Notes under the pieces: model-generated
The model's input: only the letters and a program-made list of their open reading frames with translations
Told to the model about the DNA's origin: nothing
The model's database searches: none
Made by a program: the position numbers and the translations under genes
Source of the DNA: Piscinibacter lacus
GTDB taxonomy: Bacteria; Pseudomonadota; Gammaproteobacteria; Burkholderiales; Burkholderiaceae_C
NCBI RefSeq assembly: GCF_016735685.1
Contig: NZ_JAERRA010000002.1
Coordinates: forward strand, 620,001-684,000
DNA: 64,000 nt
Direction of reading: 5' to 3'
In this document: positions 1-8,044 of the stretch, one piece after another
How the letters are laid out: each line of letters starts with the position of its first letter
Numbering within the stretch: position 1 is the first letter of the stretch

Positions 1-57
1 GCCGACCTGCCCGAGGCCGGCGGCGGCAAGCGCAAGCCCATCGGTTTCATGCAGTGA
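1..57 (+). CDS. 3' end of an unidentified gene
   Basis: The first 57 bases read as an open frame of 18 codons ending in TGA, with a C-terminus ending ...KPIGFMQ. It lies 25 bp upstream of the 5'-nucleotidase start on the same strand, so the two may be cotranscribed. Too little is present to name a family. The frame is supported by its strong third-position GC and by the close, codirectional spacing. Confidence 0.45.
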   Translation, partial: ADLPEAGGGKRKPIGFMQ

Positions 58-82
58 GCCGGGCGGGGCGTAGCATGGTCCC

Positions 83-1018
83 ATGCCCGTGACCCTGGAC
101 GATCGCCTGGTCGTCGCCATCTCCTCGCGCGCCCTCTTCGACTTCGAGGAGGAGAACCGGCTCTTCGAATCGAGCGACGACCGCGCCTACATGCGCGTGC
201 AGCTCGACCGCGTCGAGCAGCCGGCGCCGCCCGGCGTGGCCTTCTCGCTGGTGCGCAAGCTGCTGGCCTTCAACCCGCCCGCGGGGCAGGAGTTCGCCGA
301 CCGGCCGGTGGTGGAGGTGGTCATCCTCTCGCGCAACGACCCGGTCTCGGGCCTGCGCGTGTTCCGCTCGGCCAAGCACTACGGCCTGCCGATCGAGCGC
401 GGCGTGTTCACCCGCGGCGCCTCGCCCTGGCGCTACCTCAAGCCGCTGAAGGCCCAGCTCTTCCTGAGCGCGCACGAGGCCGATGTGCGCAGCGCACTGG
501 AAGCCGGCGTGCCCGCCGCCCGCGTGCTGCCGCATGCGGCACGGGCCTCGGGCGCGCATCCGGACGAGGTGCGGATCGCCTTCGACGGCGACGCCGTGCT
601 GTTCTCCGACGAGGCCGAGCAGGTCTTCCAGCGCGGCGGCCTGCAGGCCTTCCAGACGCATGAGCGCGACCGCGCCGCCACGCCGCTGGCCGCCGGCCCC
701 TTCAAGCCCCTGCTGCAAGCCCTGCAGCGCCTGCAATCGGCCGGCGCGGCGGCGCAGCGCGACGGCCGGCCCGCCATGCGCCTGCGCACCGCCCTGGTCA
801 CCGCACGCAGCGCGCCGGCCCATGAGCGGGCCATCCGCACCCTGATGGACTGGCAGATCGAGGTCGACGAGGCGCTCTTCCTCGGCGGTCTTGAAAAGGG
901 CGCCTTCCTGGCCGAGTTCGAGCCCGACTTCTTCTTCGACGACCAGCCCCGCCATGTCGAGAACGCCGCGCCGCATGTGCCGGCCGGCCATGTGGCGGCC
1001 GGCATCGCCGGGGGCTGA
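83..1018 (+). CDS. 5'-nucleotidase (bacterial NT5-like family)
   Basis: Predicted cytosolic 5'-nucleotidase that would remove the phosphate from nucleoside monophosphates. The 311-residue protein has the near-full-length pattern of the PF06189-type family: an N-terminal segment reading [16 protein letters not shown] where other nucleotidases carry their acidic motif, a central region with [12 protein letters not shown], and a C-terminal stretch (DEALFLGG...FFFDDQ) typical of the family. The ATG at 83 gives the family-like N-terminus and follows the previous stop by 25 bp. A DUF4136 lipoprotein gene follows on the same strand. The family call is from sequence resemblance; the substrate is not resolved. 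Confidence 0.8.
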   Translation: MPVTLDDRLVVAISSRALFDFEEENRLFESSDDRAYMRVQLDRVEQPAPPGVAFSLVRKLLAFNPPAGQEFADRPVVEVVILSRNDPVSGLRVFRSAKHYGLPIERGVFTRGASPWRYLKPLKAQLFLSAHEADVRSALEAGVPAARVLPHAARASGAHPDEVRIAFDGDAVLFSDEAEQVFQRGGLQAFQTHERDRAATPLAAGPFKPLLQALQRLQSAGAAAQRDGRPAMRLRTALVTARSAPAHERAIRTLMDWQIEVDEALFLGGLEKGAFLAEFEPDFFFDDQPRHVENAAPHVPAGHVAAGIAGG

Positions 1019-1153
1019 TCCGGCACCCGCCCGACCCTGGGGGCAGCGGGCCCAAGCCGGGCGCGGGAAACTTGGCGGCTCGGCTGCGGTCCACCCATCA
1101 TTCCGATGTTTGCGCCATGTGCCGGGCGCGCCCGCCCGACCGAGGAGTCCACC

Positions 1154-1849
1154 ATGTCCCGCCCTCCCCTCTCACCCGATCCCTCAGGCGCGCGATCCCG
1201 CCGGCTGGGCCTGCTGACCGGCAGCCTGCTGGTGCTGCTCTTCACGGCGCTCAGCGGCTGCGCCGCGCTCAACCAAGTGCAGGTCGAGGTGTCCAGCCAC
1301 GGCGAATGGCCGGCCGGCCGGGTGCCCGGCAGCTACGCCATCGAGCGCCTGCCCTCGCAGCAGACCGACCTGCCGGCCCAGCAGGCGCTGGAAGATGCCG
1401 CCCGCCCGGCCCTGAGCCTGGCCGGCTTCAAGGAAGTGCCGGCCGAGCAGGCCGAGCTGCTGGTGCAACTGGCCTCGCGCAGCCAGCAAGTGCTCACGCA
1501 CGATCCCTTCTACCCCGGCTGGGGCGGGCCCTTCTACGGCGGCTACGGCCACCCGGGCTGGTATCGCCCGGGCGTCTACCTGGGCGGAAGCTACGGCCGG
1601 CGCTACCACCGCGGCGTGGGCGTGGGCATCGGTTACGGCTTCGGGCCGGAGCTGGCGCAGACCCAGCGCGAGACGGCCCTGCTGATCCGCGACCGGGCCA
1701 GCCAGAAGGTGATCTTCGAGACCCGCGCCCGCCTGATCGGTGGCAACAGCGAGCGGGTCGTGCCGCTGATGTTCGAGGCCGCGCTGAAGGACTTTCCGCA
1801 GCCGGCCGCCACCCCGCGCACCATCACGCTCCAGCTTCCGCCGAACTGA
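1154..1849 (+). CDS. DUF4136-type lipoprotein
   Basis: Predicted outer-membrane or periplasmic lipoprotein of unknown function. The ATG at 1154 is preceded by a GAGGAG ribosome binding site about seven bases upstream, and gives a 231-residue product with a hydrophobic leader at residues 18-35 and a lipobox LSGC with the acylated cysteine at position 36. A Gly/Tyr-rich central segment (around residues 118-155) precedes a C-terminal part with [11 protein letters not shown] and [11 protein letters not shown], the usual DUF4136 layout. An alternative ATG lies 48 bases upstream but would place charged residues before the signal peptide, so it was not chosen. Confidence 0.8.
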   Translation: MSRPPLSPDPSGARSRRLGLLTGSLLVLLFTALSGCAALNQVQVEVSSHGEWPAGRVPGSYAIERLPSQQTDLPAQQALEDAARPALSLAGFKEVPAEQAELLVQLASRSQQVLTHDPFYPGWGGPFYGGYGHPGWYRPGVYLGGSYGRRYHRGVGVGIGYGFGPELAQTQRETALLIRDRASQKVIFETRARLIGGNSERVVPLMFEAALKDFPQPAATPRTITLQLPPN

Positions 1850-1977
1850 AGCGGTGCCTCACGGGCCCGCCATCGCCCCGCAGGGCGGCCGGGCGGCCCC
1901 GGGATAATCGCGGCGAGAGGTCCGTCCAGCCCGGACGGACGGCGTCTCCCCGACGCCGAACCCAGGATTCCCGCCGC

Positions 1978-3378
1978 ATGCTCGACCTCGTCATCATGGC
2001 CGCCGGCAAGGGCACGCGCATGCGCTCGGCCCGGCCCAAGGTGCTGCACCGCCTGGCCGGCCGGCCGCTGCTCGGCCATGTGCTGGCCACCGCCGCGGGG
2101 CTGGAGGCCCGGCGCCTGATCGTCGTGACCGGCCATGGCGCCGAAGCGGTCGAAGCCGCGATGCGCGCCGACTTCCCCGGCCTGCCGCTGGCCTTCGTGC
2201 GTCAGGAACCGCAGCTTGGCACCGGCCATGCCGTGCAGCAGGCCCTGCCCGTGCTGGGCGAGGCCGGCACCACCCTGATCCTGAATGGCGACGTGCCGCT
2301 GATCGGCGCGGCCACCGCCCGCGCCCTGGTGCAGGCCTGCGGTGGCGAGCGCCTGGCCCTGCTGACCATGCAGCCCGAGGATCCGAGCGGCTACGGCCGC
2401 ATCGTCCGCGCCGGCGAGGGGCCGTACGCGCCCGTGCAGGCCATCGTCGAGCACAAGGACGCAAGCCCCGCGCAGCGCGCGATCGGCGAGGTCTACACCG
2501 GCGTGATGGCCGCCCCCACCGCCGCGCTGCGCCGCTGGCTGGCTGCGCTGCGCAATGACAACGCCCAGGGCGAGTACTACCTCACCGACATCGTCGCCAT
2601 GGCGGTCGCAGAAGGCTGCCCCGTGGTGGCCAGCCGCTGCGCCGACCCGGTGGAGGTGCTGGGCGTGAACAGCCCCAGCCAGCTCGCCGAACTGGAACGC
2701 GCCGTGCAGCGCCGCCAGGCCGAGGCCTTGATGGACGCCGGCCTGCGCCTGGCCGACCCGGCCCGCTTCGACCTGCGCGGCACGCTGGCGCACGGGCCGG
2801 ATTGCGAGGTGGACATCGGCTGCCTCTTCGAAGGCACGGTGCAGCTCGGCGCCGAGGTGCGCATCGGCGCGCACTGCGTCATCCGCAACGCCGTGATCGG
2901 CGACGGCGCCGTGATCCATCCCTACACCCACATCGACGGCGACACCCTGGGCGTGCAGGTCGGCCCCGGCGCACTGGTCGGCCCCTATGCCCGCCTGCGC
3001 CCCGGCGCCGTGCTGGGCGCCGAGGTGCACATCGGCAACTTCGTCGAGGTGAAGAACAGCACCCTGGCCGACGGCGCCAAGGCCAACCACCTGGCCTACC
3101 TGGGCGACGCCAGCGTGGGCGCGCGGGTGAACTTCGGCGCCGGCAGCATCACCGCCAACTATGACGGCGCGAACAAGCACCGCACCGTGATCGGCGACGA
3201 CGCCCACATCGGCAGCAACTGCGTGCTGGTGGCGCCCGTCCACGTGGGCCCGGGCGCCACCGTCGGTGCCGGCAGCACGATCGGCAAGGATGCGCCGGCC
3301 GGCCAGCTCACCGTGGCCCGGCCCAAGCAGCTCAGCCTGCCGGGCTGGCAGCGGCCAATCAAGGCGCCCAAGGGCTGA
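1978..3378 (+). CDS. glmU: Bifunctional N-acetylglucosamine-1-phosphate uridyltransferase / glucosamine-1-phosphate acetyltransferase
   Basis: Makes UDP-GlcNAc in two steps: acetyl-CoA-dependent acetylation of GlcN-1-P, then uridylyl transfer from UTP. It feeds peptidoglycan and lipopolysaccharide synthesis. The N-terminal nucleotidyltransferase domain starts with [20 protein letters not shown] (residues 5-24), and GTGHA and NGDVPLI motifs follow. The C-terminal half (about 255-450) is a left-handed beta-helix of hexapeptide repeats with the acetyltransferase motifs NFVEVKNS and NYDGANKH. At 466 residues it is full length. The ATG at 1978 begins directly with the Rossmann strand. Its pathway partner glmS lies 0.7 kb downstream on the same strand, separated by an oppositely oriented Lrp-type gene. 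Confidence 0.97.
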   Translation: MLDLVIMAAGKGTRMRSARPKVLHRLAGRPLLGHVLATAAGLEARRLIVVTGHGAEAVEAAMRADFPGLPLAFVRQEPQLGTGHAVQQALPVLGEAGTTLILNGDVPLIGAATARALVQACGGERLALLTMQPEDPSGYGRIVRAGEGPYAPVQAIVEHKDASPAQRAIGEVYTGVMAAPTAALRRWLAALRNDNAQGEYYLTDIVAMAVAEGCPVVASRCADPVEVLGVNSPSQLAELERAVQRRQAEALMDAGLRLADPARFDLRGTLAHGPDCEVDIGCLFEGTVQLGAEVRIGAHCVIRNAVIGDGAVIHPYTHIDGDTLGVQVGPGALVGPYARLRPGAVLGAEVHIGNFVEVKNSTLADGAKANHLAYLGDASVGARVNFGAGSITANYDGANKHRTVIGDDAHIGSNCVLVAPVHVGPGATVGAGSTIGKDAPAGQLTVARPKQLSLPGWQRPIKAPKG

Positions 3379-3393
3379 GGGACATCCCCGCGC

Positions 3394-3422
3394 CCGTCCC
3401 GCGCCTCAGCCGCGCGGGACGG
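3394..3422. terminator. Bidirectional hairpin between convergent glmU and Lrp-type gene
   Basis: A perfect 11-bp inverted repeat (CCGTCCCGCGC at 3394-3404, its complement at 3412-3422) with a 7-nt loop. It starts 16 bp after the glmU stop and covers the last codons of the convergent Lrp-type gene. There is no clear T-tract on either side, so it could be a terminator or only a transcript-end stabilising structure. Confidence 0.5.
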
Positions 3423-3933
3423 CGGCCGGCGCGTCGCCCGGGGCGGCCGGCAGCGGCAGCACGCTGCCGAAGCGCGCCCGCTTCACCGCGAAGAAGGCGC
3501 GCACGCTGCGCACATTCAGGTCGGCGCTGAACAGGCGATCGGCCAGCGCGGCATAGGCCGGCATGTCCGGCACCGCCAGCACCAGTACGAAATCCGGGCC
3601 GGGCGAGACGCGCCAGCATTGCTGCACGGCGGGTTCGGCCAGGGCGCCGTCCTCGAAGGCTTGCAGGCGCTCGGCGGCCTGCACGTCCAGCGTCACCTCC
3701 ACCAGGGCTTGCAGCAGCGGCAGGCCGGCAGCGGCCATCGCGGCCGGCGCAAGCTGGGCGACGATGCCTTCGATCAGCCCCTGCGCCTTCAGCCGCCGCA
3801 CCCGCCGGTGCGCGGTGGCCGGCGAAAGGCCGGCCGCCTCGGCCAGGGCCTGGTTGGAGCGGTCGGCATCGGCTTGCAGCAAGGCCAGCAGGCGCAGGTC
3901 GGCCGCATCCAGCGGCGGGGGGGCTTCGTCCAT
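3406..3933 (-). CDS. Lrp/AsnC-family transcriptional regulator
   Basis: A 175-residue DNA-binding regulator of the leucine-responsive/asparagine family. Residues 8-60 form the winged helix-turn-helix (LDAADLRLLALLQADAD, then SPATAHRRVRRL as recognition helix). Residues about 75-150 form the ligand-binding RAM domain. Members act as octamer-forming feast/famine regulators binding amino acids. It is transcribed away from glmS, so it might control itself and perhaps glmS from the shared 172-bp intergenic region. The ligand cannot be told from sequence. The C-terminus overlaps the hairpin shared with glmU. Confidence 0.88.
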   Translation of the reverse strand: MDEAPPPLDAADLRLLALLQADADRSNQALAEAAGLSPATAHRRVRRLKAQGLIEGIVAQLAPAAMAAAGLPLLQALVEVTLDVQAAERLQAFEDGALAEPAVQQCWRVSPGPDFVLVLAVPDMPAYAALADRLFSADLNVRSVRAFFAVKRARFGSVLPLPAAPGDAPAAVPRG

Positions 3934-4105
3934 GGGAATATGGTTGATTATTTCCTAAGCGCTTTGCCTTTGGTCGATTCGTTCGTTTCATTTCTGAGCC
4001 GGATGAATCGATCATCAAGCATCCGCGAAGGAAAGCCTATTCCACCCCGCCTGACCTAGCATCCTCCTTCGGCTCCGGACGGTCCGGGGTGCGGGAGAGG
4101 CTTTC
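3934..4105. promoter_or_regulatory. Divergent promoter region, Lrp-type gene and glmS
   Basis: This 172-bp region separates two divergent start codons and must hold both promoters. It is noticeably AT-richer than the coding sequence, especially 3938-4020, which contains several T-rich stretches (for example TTGATTATTTCC). No confident -35/-10 pair or glmS riboswitch-ribozyme core was recognised. An Lrp-type binding site is plausible but not demonstrated. Confidence 0.45.
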
Positions 4106-5989
4106 ATGTGTGGCATCGTCGGCGCGCTCGGCTCGCGCAACATCGTTCCCCTGCTGGTCGAGGGCCTGCGGCGGCTGGAATACCGGGGCTACGACTCCTG
4201 CGGCGTGGCCGTGCACCGCGAGGGCGGCCTGCAGCGCAGCCGCAGCACCGCCCGGGTGGCCGAGCTGGACCAGCAAGTCGCCGACGAAGGCCTGGCCGCC
4301 GGCACCGGCATCGCCCACACCCGCTGGGCCACCCACGGCGCGCCCGCCGTGCACAACGCCCACCCGCACTTCAGCCACGGCCCCGGCGGCGAGGCCAGCG
4401 GCCGCGCGCCGCGCATCGCCCTGGTCCACAACGGCATCATCGAGAACCACGAGGCCCTGCGCGAACGCCTCAGCGCCCGCGGCTATGTCTTCACCAGCCA
4501 GACCGACACCGAGGTCATCGTCCACCTCGTCGATTCGCTCTACCAGGGCGACCTGTTCGATGCCGTCGCCCAGGCCACCACCCAGCTTGAAGGCGCGTAT
4601 GCGCTGGCCGTGATCTGCCGCGACGAGCCGCAGCGCCTCGTCGGCGCCCGCCAGGGCTCGCCGCTGGTGCTGGGCCTGGGGCCGGCCGACCGGCCCGCGC
4701 AGGCCGGCGAGCGCTACCTCGCCTCCGACGCCATGGCCCTGGCCGGCGTGACCGACCAGATCGTCTACCTGGAAGAAGGCGACCTGGTGGACCTGCAAGC
4801 CGGCAAGCACTGGGTGCTGGCCCGCCGCAACCCCGCCGACCGGCCACAGGCCGTCGACCGCCCCGTGCGCACCGTGCATGCGCACAGCGGCGCGGCCGAC
4901 TTGGGCCCCTACCGGCACTACATGCAGAAGGAAATCTTCGAGCAGCCGCGCGCCCTGGCCGACACCCTGGAAGGCGTGGAGGGCTTCGCGCCCAGCCTCT
5001 TCGGCCCCGGCGCCGAAGCCACGCTGCGCCAGATCGACCGCGTGCTCATCCTGGCCTGCGGCACCAGCTACTACGCCGGCTGCACCGCCCGCTACTGGCT
5101 GGAAGCCCTGGCCGGTATACCGACAAGCGTCGAAGTGGCCAGCGAATACCGCTACCGCGACAGCGTGCCCGACCCGCGCACCCTCGTCGTCACCATCAGC
5201 CAGAGCGGCGAAACCGCCGACACCCTGGCCGCCCTCAAGCACGCGCGCAGCTTGGGCATGCCGCACAGCCTGACCGTGTGCAACGTGGCCACCAGCGCCA
5301 TGGTGCGCGAATGCGAACTGGCCTACCTGACCCGCGCGGGCGTGGAAATCGGCGTCGCCTCGACCAAGGCCTTCACCACCCAACTGGCCGGCCTCTTCCT
5401 GCTGACCCTGACCCTGGCCAAGCTGCGCGGCCGCCTGGACGCCCCGGCCGAAGCCGCCCACCTGCGCGCCCTGCGCCACCTGCCCGCCGCCCTGCAAGCC
5501 GTGCTGGCCCTGGAGCCCCAGCTCATCGCCTGGGCCGAGCAGTTCGCCGCCAAGGAACACGCCCTCTTCCTGGGCCGCGGCCTGCATTACCCCGTCGCCC
5601 TGGAAGGCGCGCTCAAGCTCAAGGAAATCAGCTACATCCACGCCGAGGCCTACCCCGCCGGCGAACTCAAGCACGGCCCCCTGGCCCTGGTGACCGCCGC
5701 CATGCCCGTGGTGGCCGTCGCCCCGAACGACGCGCTGCTCGAAAAGCTCAAGAGCAATCTGCAGGAAGTGCGCGCCCGCGGCGGCGAACTCTTCGTCTGC
5801 GCCGATGCCGACACCCAGATCAGCCCCAGCGCCGGCGTCCACATCATCCGCCTGCCCGAACATTACGGCCCGCTCAGCCCCATCCTCCACACCATGCCCC
5901 TGCAACTGCTGGCATATCACACCGCCTGCGCGCGGGGGACGGATGTGGATAAGCCGAGGAATTTGGCGAAGAGTGTGACGGTGGAGTGA
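4106..5989 (+). CDS. glmS: Glutamine-fructose-6-phosphate aminotransferase (isomerizing)
   Basis: Makes glucosamine-6-phosphate from fructose-6-phosphate and glutamine, the first step of the amino-sugar pathway completed by GlmU. The 627-residue product starts MCGIVGA, where Cys2 is the glutaminase nucleophile after Met removal. The N-terminal class II glutamine amidotransferase domain (1-240) is followed by two SIS sugar-isomerase domains with CGTSYYAG and SQSGETADT in the first. The C-terminus reads [15 protein letters not shown], the conserved end that doubles as the TnsD recognition site for Tn7. The last ~17 codons use AGG, AAT, TTG and AGT, codons almost absent from the rest of the gene. 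Confidence 0.97.
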   Translation: MCGIVGALGSRNIVPLLVEGLRRLEYRGYDSCGVAVHREGGLQRSRSTARVAELDQQVADEGLAAGTGIAHTRWATHGAPAVHNAHPHFSHGPGGEASGRAPRIALVHNGIIENHEALRERLSARGYVFTSQTDTEVIVHLVDSLYQGDLFDAVAQATTQLEGAYALAVICRDEPQRLVGARQGSPLVLGLGPADRPAQAGERYLASDAMALAGVTDQIVYLEEGDLVDLQAGKHWVLARRNPADRPQAVDRPVRTVHAHSGAADLGPYRHYMQKEIFEQPRALADTLEGVEGFAPSLFGPGAEATLRQIDRVLILACGTSYYAGCTARYWLEALAGIPTSVEVASEYRYRDSVPDPRTLVVTISQSGETADTLAALKHARSLGMPHSLTVCNVATSAMVRECELAYLTRAGVEIGVASTKAFTTQLAGLFLLTLTLAKLRGRLDAPAEAAHLRALRHLPAALQAVLALEPQLIAWAEQFAAKEHALFLGRGLHYPVALEGALKLKEISYIHAEAYPAGELKHGPLALVTAAMPVVAVAPNDALLEKLKSNLQEVRARGGELFVCADADTQISPSAGVHIIRLPEHYGPLSPILHTMPLQLLAYHTACARGTDVDKPRNLAKSVTVE

Positions 5990-6013
5990 GGGAATTTGAC
6001 GAACGAGAAATAG
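5938..6013 (+). promoter_or_regulatory. attTn7-like attachment site spanning the glmS 3' end
   Basis: Tn7-type elements that use TnsD recognise the last codons of glmS and insert about 25 bp past its stop. Here the recognisable glmS tail is intact, 24 bp of non-coding sequence follow the stop (5990-6013), and a TGT-led element end begins at 6014. The five bases before the TGT (AATAG, 6009-6013) would be one copy of a 5-bp target duplication. A second copy was not found next to an ACA end within the next few kb. The site call rests on position and on the repeats that follow. Confidence 0.65.
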
Positions 6014-6113
6014 TGTGCGCGGGAAACAAAGGCCCTGACTGGAAACAGTGCCGCTTACCGCCAAACAGACTCGTTTACTGGCTACCCTGGGGTGGGGAAC
6101 AGAGTCGCTGACT
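6014..6113 (+). mobile_element. Tn7-like transposon end with four TnsB-type repeats
   Basis: The segment opens with TGTGCGCGG and then carries four related 19-nt units: GGAAACAAAGGCCCTGACT (6022-6040), GGAAACAGTGCCGCTTACC (6041-6059), CCAAACAGACTCGTTTACT (6061-6079) and GGGAACAGAGTCGCTGACT (6095-6113). The first three are nearly head to tail and the fourth is offset by 15 bp. Closely packed sites beside glmS are what the right end of Tn7 looks like, and the first ~28 bases line up well with the Tn7 terminus as I remember it (TGTG.GCGG, AAAG, ACTG in register). No tnsA or tnsB gene follows, so the element is non-autonomous or decayed. Confidence 0.7.
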
Positions 6114-6226
6114 GCGTTGGGTGGTGCGGCCTACGCGGCGGCGCGCGCCCGGATGTCCCTCGAGGGCCATGCGGGTCAGCAGGGGGACTCGGCGCAGTTG
6201 CGAAAGTCGAACAGCCGGCGAAGACC

Positions 6227-7333
6227 TCATGGCGGTGGCAAGACGGCGCTGTTGAACAAGTTCGTCCGAAGCGACTTCTCCTTCCTCAGCAGTGCTCGCA
6301 TCGGCGCCGTCAGATACGTCGCAGTCTTCAGCTTGCTTGCAGTTAGCCGAGCGTACTTCCGTGCAATCTCCCGCACGGTGCGCTCGGCGGACTGAGACAA
6401 GACCTGTGCGCGACCGTTGGCGAGAAGCTCCTGCTGTCCTAGCGAAACCATTAGTTGATTGCCGACCACCCGAGTCCGGCAGCCGTCAACCAGGGCAGGG
6501 AGGCGATTTGCGTGAAGCTCAACGCAATAGGGTCCGTCCTTCTGACGCACAAAGTAGCCCTCGGTCAGTCGCTCCGAAGTTGCCTCAAGATGCCGCACCT
6601 CTGCCAGAAACAGCAGCTTGTGGAGCGCGAAGTAGCTGAGCTCGCCGGACTCTTCAAGCAACAGCCCAGCAGCAGCGCCGACTTTCGCTGAGGAACGCCC
6701 CGGCTTAGGTGTTGGCCGACGCCTACTCGGCGCCCCGATGCGGCGCACCGTCTCGGCAATGAACTGATAGTCGGACAGTTGATTGGCGAAGCTTCTATGC
6801 ACCATGGCGCGCTGCCCAGGGTGATAGGCGGGGATAAGCTGCCGCCCAGCCCAAGGCCGCGCTGAGCGCACACATTCTTTCAATGAGAAGTTGTGCGGGC
6901 TTATCAGTGAGGTCGCTCGTAGGGACACAGCCCCCAGGGTTACAACCACCGGTGCGTCGACGAGCTCGAGTTGCTCCTTCAGAAACGCGCTGCAGTTCGA
7001 GACTTCCGCCGGCGACGGCGTCGCGTTGTTGCCGGCCGCATCTTTCGGATTGCACAAGACCGCGTTGGTAACGAATGCGTCGTAGCGGCTGAGCCCAACC
7101 TGCTCGAGCAAGGACTCGAAGTTATGCCCAGACTTGTCACCATGGAACGGCAACTCCGATGCGTCCGCGCCTAGCCTCCCCGGTGCTTCCCCAATGAACA
7201 TAACCTTGGCTGCAAGGGAGCCACTGCCGGCACCCAGCACTCGCGCACTGTTTGCCATCCTCGGGCACAAGTTGCATGCCTTGACGCGCTGAACCAGCTG
7301 GGCGAATTGACGCTCTCTATCGCTTGTTGTCAT
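6227..7333 (-). CDS. Uracil-DNA glycosylase-type protein with C-terminal Panacea-like domain
   Basis: A 368-residue, apparently two-domain protein. Residues 15-195 match the family 4/5 uracil-DNA glycosylase fold: four cysteines placed to bind a 4Fe-4S cluster (C20, C23, C94, C114), GEAPG at 48-52, a PFHG segment after it, VTNAVLCNP at 88-96 and an HPG motif at 171-173. After a basic linker (200-220), residues 228-350 resemble the Panacea/SocA (DUF4065) domain: LSYFALHKLLFLAE, then GYFVRQKDGPYCVEL. Glycosylases of this fold remove uracil or other deaminated or modified bases; Panacea domains are known as antitoxin or protein-binding modules. It is last in the operon, 3 bp after the TS-like gene. 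The fusion assignment is by eye. Confidence 0.72.
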   Translation of the reverse strand: MTTSDRERQFAQLVQRVKACNLCPRMANSARVLGAGSGSLAAKVMFIGEAPGRLGADASELPFHGDKSGHNFESLLEQVGLSRYDAFVTNAVLCNPKDAAGNNATPSPAEVSNCSAFLKEQLELVDAPVVVTLGAVSLRATSLISPHNFSLKECVRSARPWAGRQLIPAYHPGQRAMVHRSFANQLSDYQFIAETVRRIGAPSRRRPTPKPGRSSAKVGAAAGLLLEESGELSYFALHKLLFLAEVRHLEATSERLTEGYFVRQKDGPYCVELHANRLPALVDGCRTRVVGNQLMVSLGQQELLANGRAQVLSQSAERTVREIARKYARLTASKLKTATYLTAPMRALLRKEKSLRTNLFNSAVLPPP

Positions 7334-7336
7334 GGG

Positions 7337-8044
7337 TCAATGGGAAATGGCGCGAAGGGCCTCGACTGACCCGCCGTTGTAGGCGTGAACGGAGTGGCAG
7401 ACCAGCTTGCCTGGTGTCTTGCCCGACGCTGCACAGATGAACCGAAGAAGCTGACCAAGCCCCAGAAAATTGCCCAAAGCCTTGTTGTAGAAGTCGTGGT
7501 TCCGATACACAACTACCAAGTCAAGAAGGTCGCCGGGGTGCCAGACGAGCTCACCAAAGTGCCAACATGGTCCCCCGCGCGTACGAGGTGTGTCGCGCGC
7601 TGGTGTCGAAAGATGAAACACGAGCCCGGTGCTGCTTCTCTTCTCCCACTTGTTCAGCTTCTCGATGACGACTTCGAGCTGATTTGTCGCGGGATGGTCC
7701 GGAAACCGAACTAGCCGCTCGAAGTAGGTACCCCAAGCGCTCCGGTTCCGCTTGAATCTCATAGCCCGGTCATGTCTTTCGAGATAAGCCTGGTACAACG
7801 CGGCTCGGTCTGGCAGCGCCTGTGCCAACTCGAAGGGAAAGATTGTCTTGATGACCTCACGTACATCGTCGCCGGGGAATCCTCGCTTCCTCGGCGAGCA
7901 CTGCGCCAGCCAGCCAGCATCAAGGATTGTCGGCTCGTCGATGGTTGTGAAGAGGTTGAAGACTTCTCTCCTGTCCAGAACCATCGCAACGCCGTTGCGC
8001 CAAGCATCCAGAGCAGTTCGGCCCGCGACGTTCACCGCACTCAT
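7337..8044 (-). CDS. Thymidylate-synthase-like protein
   Basis: A 235-residue protein whose C-terminal half follows the thymidylate synthase catalytic core in order: GGPCWHF with the nucleophile-position Cys160, YRNHDFYNKALGN (180-192) matching the phosphate-binding Arg and the nucleotide-binding Asn, LGQLLRFICAASGKTPGKL, and HSVHAYN (217-223) matching the His-x-Tyr motif. The N-terminal half is poorly conserved. TS-fold enzymes methylate dUMP, and phage relatives hydroxymethylate dUMP or dCMP for DNA base modification. It is shorter than housekeeping ThyA, so a modified-pyrimidine or nucleotide-sensing role is more likely. Its start overlaps the MazG-type stop by 4 bp (ATGA), indicating coupled translation. 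Confidence 0.72.
   Translation of the reverse strand: MSAVNVAGRTALDAWRNGVAMVLDRREVFNLFTTIDEPTILDAGWLAQCSPRKRGFPGDDVREVIKTIFPFELAQALPDRAALYQAYLERHDRAMRFKRNRSAWGTYFERLVRFPDHPATNQLEVVIEKLNKWEKRSSTGLVFHLSTPARDTPRTRGGPCWHFGELVWHPGDLLDLVVVYRNHDFYNKALGNFLGLGQLLRFICAASGKTPGKLVCHSVHAYNGGSVEALRAISH

Noticed and set aside
1633..3243. Long minus-strand reading frame opposite glmU
   Set aside because: It is His/Gly/Ala-rich with no domain and lies entirely opposite glmU and the end of the lipoprotein gene; a by-product of high GC.
4021..4105. glmS riboswitch-ribozyme upstream of glmS
   Set aside because: No ribozyme core or pseudoknot pattern was recognisable, and betaproteobacterial glmS genes normally lack it.
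4037..6064. 675-codon minus-strand frame opposite glmS
   Set aside because: Antisense shadow of glmS with low-complexity translation and no family match.
6022..6113. Four short repeats as a CRISPR array
   Set aside because: Units are 19 nt, imperfect and almost contiguous, without unique spacers, and there are no cas genes. Transposase-binding sites fit better.
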